Positions 1 to 7,893 of a stretch of 16,075 nt of DNA are shown here, in pieces. Every line of letters starts with the position of its first letter. The first letter of the stretch is position 1. Origin of the DNA: Mariaggregatimicrobium sp964498785 (lineage in GTDB: Bacteria; Zhuqueibacterota; Zhuqueibacteria; Thermofontimicrobiales; Thiofontviventaceae); contig CAZCJL010000141.1 of NCBI GenBank assembly GCA_964498785.1, positions 1-16,075 on the forward strand, written 5' to 3'. A model generated the notes under the pieces. It did no database searches. It saw only the letters and a program-made list of their open reading frames with translations, and was not told the DNA's origin. Made by a program: the position numbers and the translations under genes.

Positions 1-228
1 AGATTAACTAATTATTTTATAATTAATTGAACGTTTTCGTTCAGACACTAATTAAGAAAGCAATTATAGATTTGAAATCCGACAACTTTTAAATGCCTGC
101 TGTTTTTTTTTATGAGACAGGAATACCATGGCGGAGTTCAATGGAAAGCCAAGTGTTTTGTGTTAGATCCGTTATGCATAGCTATTATAGCATTTAAATT
201 ATACTAAAAAATTAAAGGAAACGCTAAA
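1..228. other. Leader region upstream of the PorV-like gene
   Basis: No gene is visible here. Two small dyads stand out. One is a perfect 6-bp stem with a TTTT loop at 28-43 (TGAACG/CGTTCA). The other is an 11-bp near-palindrome, GCTATTATAGC, at 181-191, about 40 bp before the start codon. An A-rich TATACT-like hexamer lies at about 200-205, but no convincing -35 box accompanies it, so I do not call a promoter. The ribosome binding site AAAGGAA (214-220) sits 8 nt before the ATG at 229. The dyads could be operator or terminator elements; nothing in the sequence decides between these. Confidence 0.4.
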
Positions 229-1866
229 ATGGAAAACATCAAAATCACCACGGTATTATTGACTATGTTATGTAGCGCCTTATTTAGCAATTTGTTTGCT
301 CAGGCAGAAGTATCTGCTAACTTTCTACTAATTTCACCAGATGCTCGTTCGTCAGCCATGGGGGAAGCGAATGTTGCAATTGCAGATAATGCAAACGCTG
401 TTTTTTGGAATCCGGCTGGACTTGCTTTTCAATCCGGGATGGAATTTACCGGGAGTTATGCCAATTGGCTCCCTGAATTTGCAGAGGATATATGGTATGG
501 CTTTGCTGCATATAAATATTCTCTAAAAGATTTAGGGACTATCGGATTCAGTTACTACAAGATGGATTATGGTTCAAGCGATTCTGAATATTCCATTTCA
601 GCAAACTATGGAACCACAGTTAACAAAAATTTAGCCGTTGGTCTTGGATTGAAATATATCCATTTTCAGTATACGAATTCCTATGGTTATAATCCCGGAG
701 ATGCCTTTACGAATTCATATAATAAAATTGCCGTTGATTTGGGAATTCTTTATAAAATTCCACGGCTCAATGAATTAAGTTTTGGCGCGAGTTTAGCAAA
801 TATAGGACCAGCAACTGAAATATCAATTGTTAATGGTTCGATTGAATCACCTTTACCAACTCGTATAAAATTTGGATTGGCTTATAATCCACTTAACTTG
901 AAACATAATAAAATAACTTTAGCGTTTGATTTTGATAAATTGTTAGTGAATCAATCGAATAATAGAGAATTTGATCCCCTGAATAAGGCATTTTTTTCCT
1001 CCTGGGATAATGGATTTAAAGATGTTACGTATAGTTATGGTATCGAATATTTATATGCAAATATGTTTGTTCTTCGTACTGGTTGTTTGTATGATGATGA
1101 TGGAAAACGCTATCTAAACAATTGGGGCATTGGTTTTAAGTATTCCACTTTTGATCTGGATTTAAGTGTTATTAACGCTGAAAAAGGGCATCCTCTTGAT
1201 GAGACTATTCGCTTTTCTTTTCAGATAAAATCACTTGAATCGTTAAGATCTTCGGATATGAAGAAATCTCAACACGATAGTTTCAATTTTAAAAAAGCGG
1301 TATCTCCGAATATCTCGTTATTCTCTCCATGGGTCAATGAAAAAAATAAAAGATATGTTCCAACTGTATCTTTTGGTGCAAGTTTTCTTTACCCTGCTTC
1401 ACAAAATTTATTATTAGAGTTTGGTGGATTGTATTCTCCGTTATCTGTTTCTGAAAATTATATCAATAACTTTGTAAGTAATATCAGCGGAGTGAGTGAT
1501 ATTTCTATAACGGAGAGTAGTAGTAGTTTGACGAAATTTATGGCAGGCGCCAGATATCTTTTCCAGGATAATTCTATGTATACCGGTTATTTAAGTCTTG
1601 CCGTGTCAACTTACATGTTCGGTGATATTTCAGCAAAATACAGCGTTAATAAATCTTATTTAGTGGAAACGTTTCGGGGGAAGTCTGAAATAAAAATCGA
1701 ACCTGAAAATAAAATTAGATTCGGAATGCAGTTTGGTCCCGGGACAATAATTCAAAGCAGCAAAAACATCGCATTTGATTTGAAAGTTAATTTTCATGTT
1801 CTTTTTGGACAAAGCAGTTCAAATTATTGGCTTGAACCTAATTTTGCAGTCATCTATATGTTTTAA
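229..1866 (+). CDS. PorV/PorQ family outer-membrane beta-barrel protein with extra C-terminal barrel-like half
   Basis: A signal peptide (residues 1 to about 25, ending LFAQ) leads into the conserved opening of the PorV/PorQ (UPF0164) family: SPDARSSAMGEANVA at about 36-50 and FWNPAGLA at about 59-66. The next roughly 270 residues alternate short polar turns with aromatic-rich strands, as expected for an outer-membrane barrel. In T9SS bacteria PorV carries cargo proteins with C-terminal sorting domains to the surface; many FCB genomes also hold paralogs of unknown role. Family members are usually about 350-400 residues, whereas this one is 545. After a polar linker near residues 340-370 a second strand-rich segment (about 375-545) ends in a terminal phenylalanine (IYMF), like the C-terminal signal recognised by the BAM machinery. 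The start has a good ribosome binding site 8 nt upstream. A T9SS link fits the sorting domain found at 9649-11409, but true PorV versus paralog cannot be decided here. Confidence 0.82.
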   Translation: MENIKITTVLLTMLCSALFSNLFAQAEVSANFLLISPDARSSAMGEANVAIADNANAVFWNPAGLAFQSGMEFTGSYANWLPEFAEDIWYGFAAYKYSLKDLGTIGFSYYKMDYGSSDSEYSISANYGTTVNKNLAVGLGLKYIHFQYTNSYGYNPGDAFTNSYNKIAVDLGILYKIPRLNELSFGASLANIGPATEISIVNGSIESPLPTRIKFGLAYNPLNLKHNKITLAFDFDKLLVNQSNNREFDPLNKAFFSSWDNGFKDVTYSYGIEYLYANMFVLRTGCLYDDDGKRYLNNWGIGFKYSTFDLDLSVINAEKGHPLDETIRFSFQIKSLESLRSSDMKKSQHDSFNFKKAVSPNISLFSPWVNEKNKRYVPTVSFGASFLYPASQNLLLEFGGLYSPLSVSENYINNFVSNISGVSDISITESSSSLTKFMAGARYLFQDNSMYTGYLSLAVSTYMFGDISAKYSVNKSYLVETFRGKSEIKIEPENKIRFGMQFGPGTIIQSSKNIAFDLKVNFHVLFGQSSSNYWLEPNFAVIYMF

Positions 1867-1982
1867 ATAATATTCCAATGCGAGAGAAAAGGACACTGTA
1901 CATTTGATGTGGCGCACTTATGATGAGGCGGTTAGCTATGGGGAACGGCACAGGCAATCTTTAAAGTATGATTATAGAAGGA

Positions 1983-2111
1983 GGCTGTATCAAAAGTCCA
2001 GGATTTGTATTTTTCGAATTTATGAGGGATAGCAATCCCATCGCTTGGAGCGATGGAATCGCTGGTCTAATAAAAAATCCTGCATAAGAAAGATTCACTT
2101 TTGATATAGCC
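1983..2111. mobile_element. MITE-like palindromic element (non-coding)
   Basis: The ends are inverted repeats: GGCTGTATCAAAAGT (1983-1997) and ACTTTTGATATAGCC (2097-2111), matching at 14 of 15 positions. The middle holds a second hairpin, AGCAATCCCATCGCT (2031-2045) against AGCGATGGAATCGCT (2049-2063), with a 3-nt loop and 13 of 15 pairs. Its size, lack of an ORF and nested palindromes fit a miniature inverted-repeat element mobilised in trans. The GGCTGT-TCAAAAG end resembles termini of IS1182-type elements (from memory). I could not define a target duplication. It could alternatively be a REP-type repeat or a structured RNA. Confidence 0.55.
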
Positions 2112-2159
2112 ACACTTTATGAACCATAATAATACATGACAACTCTAACGGTTTAACAA

Positions 2160-2294
2160 GCCGAAGAGGAAACCAACACTCAGGTGGAACAGCTTATCTT
2201 ATCTGGTTCTGATGCTACCGGAATGGCGCGCGTGGATAGCAATATCGATGTCGTAGTGATCTCATCTTATCTCAATTATTATTTTTTTCTTTAA
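2160..2294 (+). pseudogene. Relic resembling an MNT-type nucleotidyltransferase domain
   Basis: This frame is open between stops at 2154-2156 and 2292-2294 and has no in-frame start before residue 22. It contains LILSGSDATGMARVDSNIDV followed by more hydrophobic residues. This fits the minimal nucleotidyltransferase pattern of a hydrophobic strand, GS, about nine residues, then D-x-D (family form: LFGSRARG-A-DSDIDLLV). The Asp of DSDID that should be the first catalytic residue is Asn here, which also suggests decay. Only about 44 residues survive, and it abuts the MITE-like element. The match rests on one motif, so chance resemblance is possible. Confidence 0.35.
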
Positions 2295-2363
2295 ATAAAA
2301 AACATACTGGAAATTTTTCCGCCATTTTATAAATTGAGAACACCAACCAGAAAGGGGTATTGA

Positions 2364-5300
2364 ATGCAACGTCGCACTAAAACTCTTCTAATACTACTTT
2401 CAATTCTAATTATCGGTCATTCCGCTCTCCCATCAGCAGAGAACACATCTCAAATCAAACGTGAAAACAGAGCGCCATATCCGAATTGCTTTGCGCTGGA
2501 CGACGGGTCATTTCTGCAACAAGTCGGCGATGTAACATTCGAATTGTTCACACTGGATCAATCAAATAAAAAAATCCATAATGGTTATCTGGAGGTGCCC
2601 GAGATTGGTCAGAATATCATATCTGTGGTATTCCGGGAAAACAAAGCAATCCTTATTACCATGAATGATGGTTTAAAAATTCTGAAACATAAAAAGAATG
2701 ATAACTGGACTATTATTAAATCATTTTACATTCCCGGGAAAATTAGAACATTCACTGAAAAAGACGGTCTCCTGTTTCTCGGTTCTGAAAATAATGAAAT
2801 CCACATCGTTAATTTAAATGATGCTGAAAATCCTGTTTTAATGAATACAATAAGCACGTTACACACTTTCGATAAAATCACAGTCGCCGGAGATTACCTG
2901 TTCGGCGCGACAATCGATGCTGTTAATGATATGATTGTAATTGATATACACGATGTAAAAAATCCAAAAGTGGTTACAGCAATAAACAGATTCCGGCGGA
3001 CGTATGAATTCGTTCCATTAAACGATAGTACAATAATCATTGGCGGCGACTATGGCATGTATTCACTAAATATCAAAAATCCGGGTAAACCAAAAATTAT
3101 AACCGGTTTTTATAGTTATGGCAGTAATCCCATGGATATATATGAAAGTAACGGCTATTATTATGCGACAATTTTATATTACAGAATACTTGTCTTTAAA
3201 GAAACTGAAAATAATAAACTGGAGCTTATCTCGGAATTGTATTTTGATGAAGCTGTGTCAGAAATAGTCGTTAAGAATAATTATGCTTACATTGGGTATA
3301 AGGGTGGACTGCTGGTAGTGAATGTTGAAAATCCGGCAGCGCCGAAGATTGTTCATAAACACCCTGTCGAAGGATTCGCAAAAGATGTTTATATTGAAAA
3401 TGACCTGCTTTATGTCGCCGGGTCAGATATCGGCCTGCTGATATTTGATATCAGTCAACCTGATTCTCCTCAGATGATAACTTCTTGTGAACAATTCAAT
3501 GCCATGCAGGACATTGTTGCCCAGGGTGAATATGTTTTTGTCGTTGATTACGATGCCGGTCTGTTAGTGTTTAAATTTGAAAATAGAAGTAACTTAAAGT
3601 TGATTGGACGCACAATTGAAGTTGAGTTGGGATACAGTATTCAAATTGTCTCAGACTTTGTGATTATTAAAAGCGATCACGGAATTTATTCTGTTGACAT
3701 TTCGCTGCCGGATTCTCCCAATGTTGTCCGGTTTCTTGAGAACGATGACTTATTCAATAACGCTAAATTGTCTTCAATAAATGATCAGAAAATTGAATTC
3801 CCTCAGAATTTAGTCGCGCATCAGGCAAATATTAAAACGGTAGTCCTCGATTTTACCGATCCGAAAAACCCAGTTCTGAAACGGCAGTATGGCGACACAG
3901 AACTGATGCAGTGCAACCGAATCTTTAATAACAAGTTGTTTTCTCTCGGAAGCGAAATTCATGGCTATGATTTGTTCACGAATGAACCGACTATAATGAC
4001 GCCGGAAATTCATAAAACTAAGATTCTTGATCTTGTCAAAAATGGAAATTATATCTATGCCGCCGCAAATCATGATGGAATAGTGACATTCGAGGTCAAT
4101 CAAAGCGGCGGTTTCATCTACAAAAACACGTGTGTGTTGCCAGATACTTCTTCTGAAGTATTGACTGGGGACCATTCACCTGATGCGCTTGGAGTAGAAG
4201 CGAAAAGCACTCCGGCGCATCAATTAGCAATCTCAGATAAATTTGGCCTGATCGGCGCTTATGGTGAAGATAAAATGTATGTCATGGATATTTCCAGACC
4301 GGATCACCCTGAAATTATTCAATCCATACCAAATGAATTTTTCACTCCCGGCTTTCAACGTGCACCACAGGGAAAGTTCTGGATTTATGGATTCCCAATA
4401 GATTGCTCGTTAAAACAATTGGAAATCAATTCTGATTTGTCGTTAAAGGAGACATGCATTACAATTAGCGATGTAGCACGTTTTCTGAAAAAAATTGATA
4501 AAGATATTTTTATTAAGGTGAATAACCAAATTTATGTGTACAATATCCTCAATAGAAAAACACCATTTTTGAAAGCGGCCATCGAACTTGAAAATGTTGA
4601 AGATATTTTAAAAATGGGAGACTCAAATGAATACGTTGCCGTGTGTCGGGGACAGGATTCAAAAAAGCACTTATTTGTGATCGATTCAAAATACAAAACC
4701 GCCTCAGAACCAGATTTGGAAGTCGAGACCAATTATCAAATCACCATCCATGATAGCGCTGCACATTATATCGCAACAGATGAAAATATTGTTCGATTGA
4801 ATTTAACGGATTTTTCCGCGGACTCGATTCGTTTGAAAAGCAGAAGAGGACTTAATTATGAATCAAAAATCATGACGTATGATGATCTTTATTATCTGAA
4901 TGAGAGACAATATGTTCGTGTGATGCACGATAGCGCTGTGGATTATTTAACGACAATCTCTAAAATTAACGTTCCTGGCGATGTTGATCGCCTGAAGCAT
5001 TTTACGATTTCTGATAATAAGCTATATTTACTATGTCGCTCGTCAGAAATAACCGTTTTTGACATTTCACCTGAAAAAGAACCAACGCTTATCGAAAAAA
5101 GGTATTTCCCATATTCTTTACGGAAGATATTTATTCACGGTAATTATGGCATTTTTCATAGCGGACTAAAAGTATACTATGTCAAATTAGATGACTTTGA
5201 TTACAAAATTCTGAATGAGTTCGTGTTTGGAAAAACGATCCGCACGGCGCACTTGACTGATAATTATGCGTATATACTTACAGATTATGAAATCACCATT

Positions 5301-6101
5301 GCTGATCTAAAATCAGAAGGCGATACTCTGACGACGATGTCAATAAAAAGCAAGGACTGGATTGAAGATATAGCAGTTCAGAATGATTTGATCATTACGC
5401 TGGAAGAAAAAGCAATCCGGATATTCAGGCATTTACCGGATGGCGCTGTGGAACAGCTCGTTCATTTTCCCGTTGCTTATCGGGCGCGAAATTTCATTGT
5501 TGATGGCAACTATATTTACCTGAAGAAGGGATTTAAACAACTTGTGAGAATTGACATTTCCGATCCTGCGGCGCCCGGAGAGATTGTGAAATCATTGACA
5601 TCAGGTGATAATTTATTTAAGCTATACATGGATGAAGCCCAAAGCAGATTGGCGGAGGCATATTTCAGAGGTGATGATGCTACATTAAATTTTTACAATC
5701 CCAAAAATCTGGAATTGGTGCAAAATTCGAAAATTAGCATATCCACTGATCCGGAACAAATTGCCATCGCCAATGGAAAACTCATCTTTTTGGACACAAG
5801 TGAAGGATTGATGTTTTATGATTTGTCGAAACCTGATACTATCGTGCAATCGGCTAAATTTTGGAGTATCGGAGAAATTGAGCATGTTGAAATTTTTAAA
5901 GACCAGAAAACGTTATGCGTGATAACCAAAATGCCGAATAGAATTTTCCTCTATGACCTGCAAACGGGAAGTAAAGAACCGGTTTTGATTAATTCATTTA
6001 AAATTGATGGCAGCTTTTTGAATATATCTGAAAAAGAAGGAACAATCTATCTCTCTTCAAAAAACGAGATATTTCAATTAAAAATTAGAAATGAAAAATA
6101 A
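2364..6101 (+). CDS. Large secreted LVIVD-repeat beta-propeller protein
   Basis: The protein has 1245 residues with a signal peptide (hydrophobic core TLLILLSILIIG, likely cleavage after ALPSA at about residue 25). The rest is built from repeats of about 40-45 residues with the LVIVD pattern: a hydrophobic strand with Tyr (YVAG, YIGY), then G-G/D-L-L-V/I-F/V-D-I, then S/N-P-x-x-P. Clear copies include those near residues 309-330, 351-372, 435-456 and 640-665, with later ones around 895-915, 1060-1085 and 1150-1165. LVIVD repeats form beta-propellers in surface proteins, and the length implies several propellers in tandem. I see no catalytic motif, no lipobox cysteine and no T9SS sorting domain: the C terminus ends in a strand and a charged tail. 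It lies 497 bp after the PorV-like gene, so it probably has its own promoter. Its function is unknown; a structural or binding role is likely. Confidence 0.8.
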   Translation: MQRRTKTLLILLSILIIGHSALPSAENTSQIKRENRAPYPNCFALDDGSFLQQVGDVTFELFTLDQSNKKIHNGYLEVPEIGQNIISVVFRENKAILITMNDGLKILKHKKNDNWTIIKSFYIPGKIRTFTEKDGLLFLGSENNEIHIVNLNDAENPVLMNTISTLHTFDKITVAGDYLFGATIDAVNDMIVIDIHDVKNPKVVTAINRFRRTYEFVPLNDSTIIIGGDYGMYSLNIKNPGKPKIITGFYSYGSNPMDIYESNGYYYATILYYRILVFKETENNKLELISELYFDEAVSEIVVKNNYAYIGYKGGLLVVNVENPAAPKIVHKHPVEGFAKDVYIENDLLYVAGSDIGLLIFDISQPDSPQMITSCEQFNAMQDIVAQGEYVFVVDYDAGLLVFKFENRSNLKLIGRTIEVELGYSIQIVSDFVIIKSDHGIYSVDISLPDSPNVVRFLENDDLFNNAKLSSINDQKIEFPQNLVAHQANIKTVVLDFTDPKNPVLKRQYGDTELMQCNRIFNNKLFSLGSEIHGYDLFTNEPTIMTPEIHKTKILDLVKNGNYIYAAANHDGIVTFEVNQSGGFIYKNTCVLPDTSSEVLTGDHSPDALGVEAKSTPAHQLAISDKFGLIGAYGEDKMYVMDISRPDHPEIIQSIPNEFFTPGFQRAPQGKFWIYGFPIDCSLKQLEINSDLSLKETCITISDVARFLKKIDKDIFIKVNNQIYVYNILNRKTPFLKAAIELENVEDILKMGDSNEYVAVCRGQDSKKHLFVIDSKYKTASEPDLEVETNYQITIHDSAAHYIATDENIVRLNLTDFSADSIRLKSRRGLNYESKIMTYDDLYYLNERQYVRVMHDSAVDYLTTISKINVPGDVDRLKHFTISDNKLYLLCRSSEITVFDISPEKEPTLIEKRYFPYSLRKIFIHGNYGIFHSGLKVYYVKLDDFDYKILNEFVFGKTIRTAHLTDNYAYILTDYEITIADLKSEGDTLTTMSIKSKDWIEDIAVQNDLIITLEEKAIRIFRHLPDGAVEQLVHFPVAYRARNFIVDGNYIYLKKGFKQLVRIDISDPAAPGEIVKSLTSGDNLFKLYMDEAQSRLAEAYFRGDDATLNFYNPKNLELVQNSKISISTDPEQIAIANGKLIFLDTSEGLMFYDLSKPDTIVQSAKFWSIGEIEHVEIFKDQKTLCVITKMPNRIFLYDLQTGSKEPVLINSFKIDGSFLNISEKEGTIYLSSKNEIFQLKIRNEK

Positions 6102-6150
6102 TGAGAGAAGGTTTTGACGTTAAATTTGTCTGCTCGGTTTTCTATAAACA

Positions 6151-7008
6151 GGGCTCCCTGAAAAAGTGCTAATATATTGAAAATATATCATATAACGGTT
6201 GCATTTAATGTTAAAAATCCATATCTACAATTTTTTCTGGGGCTTGAAGAATTCACCCATCAGCGATTATTTGATCCGTCATTGTTCGTGACGCTCCGCA
6301 AGGCAATGAATGCTGATGTCTTTGAATAACTAAATAAGACATTTATCGACAAAGTTGAAGCTGGGAAGTCTGCCAAGATCGCAGAAAAGAAATCAAAACA
6401 TCACAACAATCCCTCAACTCGTCCAAAGGAGACATCTGAACAGAATTGCTCCAGCACAGAAAATTCATTTTCCAAAGAGCCCACTAAAAATCAGGGGAAA
6501 CTGATAATTGATGCATCGGTTGCGCCTCAAGACATCAAATACCCCACCGACTTGGATCTTCTCAATGATAGCTGAGAGCAAACAGAACAGGTTATTGACA
6601 CGCTCTATCAACCGGAACCCGGAAAAATCGGTCCTATTTGAATTCAAAAAATATCTGATTTTGCGGAAAGCAACTGGGGCGTCCACCGAAGTTAAGCAAA
6701 GAAGAAAAACGCATGATGCGAATTGAGGCTCGCCTTCGCAGCCAAATTGAAGGTAAATTCGGAGAAGGTAAACGGAAATACGATATGGATCTGGTAAAGA
6801 CAAAGACGATGGTTACCAGCGAAAGCTGGATTGCCACAATCTCCTTCGTGATGAATGTCGCCCGCTGGTTGCGGGAAGATTTTTTTGTCCTTTTTTTGAA
6901 GCCGATATTTTCAGGGTTTTTAAATAATTTCAAAGAACTCTTTATGATAAAACAATACCGGTCGGCGCTGGTTTAATAATGTGAACCACCGACTTTTTCA
7001 GGAAGTCC
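6151..7008 (+). mobile_element. Decayed IS5/IS1182-like insertion sequence, internally deleted
   Basis: The terminal inverted repeats are GGGCTCCCTGAAAAAGTG (6151-6168) and, on the other strand, GGACTTCCTGAAAAAGTC (6991-7008); 15 of 18 positions match. Between them lie recognisable N- and C-terminal pieces of a DDE transposase. The 858-bp length is well below the roughly 1.4-1.6 kb expected for such an element, and the central catalytic part is missing. No clear target duplication is visible at the ends. It cannot transpose on its own. Confidence 0.8.
6201..6976 (+). pseudogene. Remnant of an IS5/IS1182-like DDE transposase
   Basis: The frame starting near 6213 reads NPYLQFFLGLEEF, then FDPSLFVTLRKAM, a DUF772-type N-terminal domain. 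It continues to GKLIIDASVAPQDIKYPTD, which holds the first catalytic Asp. This frame is broken by stops at 6327, 6573 and 6639. From about 6671 another frame takes over (QLGRPPKLSKEEKRMM) with the R-x3-E-x6-K signature of the IS4/IS5 superfamily (Arg at 6737, Glu at 6749, Lys at 6770), then SESWIATISFVMN, and stops at 6974-6976. The second catalytic Asp region is absent, so a deletion and frame change lie between 6640 and 6671. There is also no proper start codon. Confidence 0.85.
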
Positions 7009-7034
7009 TATTTAATTCAGTATTGTTATTTTAT

Positions 7035-7379
7035 TTATTCATCTTGGTACACACATGCATCCAAAATAGATAACACTTCATTAATAACATTTCTATCAGC
7101 TTTTTCAACGAACGTTGCTTGCCTGCTTATAAAATCGACTGATTTAATTTGTTCAACCACGATATAACCTGATAATGAAGAATGGTCAGGAATTTTAACA
7201 TGAAAAGGTATGTTTCGGAATGTATTTGTTATTGGACAAACAATTGCAAGTCCAGTATGTTTATTAAATAAATAATTACTTGTGACGATAGCAGGTCTTC
7301 TTCCTTTTTGTTCATGCCCAGCTTGTGGATCGAATGTTAAAATTATTAAATCACCTTTTTGAGGAATATATGATTCCAT
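7035..7379 (-). CDS. mazF: MazF/PemK-family endoribonuclease toxin
   Basis: This is a small MazF-fold protein of about 114 residues, a normal family length. MazF toxins cut mRNA at short sequence motifs and are held inactive by MazE. Family signatures are visible: YIPQKGDLIILTFDPQ near the start, GHEQKGRRPAIVTSN with the conserved Arg, CPITNT with the conserved Thr, and VVEQIKSVDF. The start is either the ATG at 7385 or the one at 7379. I chose 7379 because the AAGGAAG ribosome binding site is then about 7 nt away and the mazE stop and mazF start overlap in TAATG, typical of coupled translation. The gene has no visible damage and should be active. Confidence 0.93.
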   Translation of the reverse strand: MESYIPQKGDLIILTFDPQAGHEQKGRRPAIVTSNYLFNKHTGLAIVCPITNTFRNIPFHVKIPDHSSLSGYIVVEQIKSVDFISRQATFVEKADRNVINEVLSILDACVYQDE

Positions 7380-7627
7380 TACCATTCTTCCTTTCCGGCT
7401 GGTTTACCCCAATCCAATTCATTCGGGGAATAATTCTTGGGCATTTGAGCAATAAGCTCACTAATACTGTACTTATTTTTTATATTATTTAATGGTTCAA
7501 TAATAATTTTTCCATTGCTAACGAAAATATTTAAATCATCCCCAATGTCAATATGAGCTTCTTGTAGAATATGCTTTGGAAACCGCAATCCTTGACTATT
7601 TCCCCATTTTTGTATTTTAGTATGCAT
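7379..7627 (-). CDS. mazE: MazE-family antitoxin (AbrB-type swapped-hairpin protein)
   Basis: The 82-residue protein has two parts. Residues 1-48 form the AbrB/MazE DNA-binding domain (KWGNSQGLRFPK, then GDDLNIFVSNGKIIIEP). The acidic, flexible tail (about 50-82, with ISELIAQMP and DWGKPAGKEEW) matches the MazF-binding region of MazE proteins. It neutralises the toxin encoded directly downstream and normally represses the operon. Translation starts at the ATG 8 nt after AAAGGAGAT. A perfect 7-bp inverted repeat lies 25 bp upstream and is the likely operator. Confidence 0.93.
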   Translation of the reverse strand: MHTKIQKWGNSQGLRFPKHILQEAHIDIGDDLNIFVSNGKIIIEPLNNIKNKYSISELIAQMPKNYSPNELDWGKPAGKEEW

Positions 7628-7651
7628 AATCTTATCTCCTTTTAAATTAAT

Positions 7652-7670
7652 GTATATACCAAATATATAC
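7652..7670. promoter_or_regulatory. Palindromic operator candidate for mazEF
   Basis: GTATATACCAAATATATAC is a perfect 7-bp inverted repeat (GTATATA/TATATAC) with a 5-bp centre, 25 bp upstream of the mazE start. MazE-type proteins bind such dyads as dimers. The AT-rich half-sites could also overlap the -10 box of the operon's promoter. That it binds MazE is inference from position and symmetry. Confidence 0.55.
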
Positions 7671-7893
7671 TTTTAAAAATAAAAATCAAGGGGAATTCTT
7701 TAATTTGAAGGATAAAAATAGTTCAGTTGTTTGGTGTTATATTAAATATTTATGGCTCATAATTATTATTTATAAGGGGCTAACCCATAAACCCCGCAGT
7801 AAGGTTACGCGCAATTAAATAAGTTGAAGCATAAGGAAACTTTAATTATATTTAATTAGACCATTTTTTAATTAAATGTAAGGAGGTAACCCT
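7671..7893. promoter_or_regulatory. Divergent intergenic region between mazEF and the tyrosine recombinase
   Basis: This AT-rich region must hold the recombinase promoter. An 8-bp inverted repeat TTTAATTA (7851-7858) / TAATTAAA (7869-7876) with a 10-nt loop lies just before the strong ribosome binding site AAGGAGG (7880-7886), 7 nt from the ATG. A weaker GGGG/CCCC dyad is at 7776-7795. Either could be a regulatory site or a recombinase-binding site; neither matches an attachment site I know. Confidence 0.4.

Larger units (their letters stand above)
1867..2363. other. Intergenic region with MITE-like element and gene relics
   Basis: This 497-bp gap has no intact gene. It contains a 129-bp palindromic element (1983-2111) and, downstream of it, an open stretch (2160-2294) that reads like a nucleotidyltransferase fragment. 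Before the palindrome, the + frame from ATG at 1909 reads a short peptide beginning MWRTYDEAVSYG that runs into the element; it has no recognisable family. The last 70 bp are AT-rich and carry the ribosome binding site for the next gene (AAAGGGG, 2351-2357, 6 nt before the ATG). Confidence 0.5.
6102..7034. other. Gene-free stretch occupied by a decayed insertion sequence
   Basis: About 50 bp separate the stop of the LVIVD gene from the left inverted repeat of the IS remnant, and 26 bp separate its right end from the mazF stop. No intact gene lies here. No strong terminator with a U-tract is visible after the LVIVD gene. Confidence 0.6.

Noticed and set aside
61..180. Short + strand peptide starting near 92 as a small gene
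   Set aside because: About 35 codons over an oligo-T tract, with no ribosome binding site and no recognisable motif.
3810..4175. 121-codon minus-strand open frame inside the LVIVD gene
   Set aside because: It overlaps well-conserved propeller repeats on the other strand and shows no motif.
6465..6933. Minus-strand open frames in the IS region
   Set aside because: They are antisense to recognisable transposase sequence and have no ribosome binding site or family signature.
7776..7795. GGGG/CCCC dyad upstream of the recombinase as an attachment site
   Set aside because: The stem is only 4 bp with a 12-nt loop and no second copy is visible in the window.
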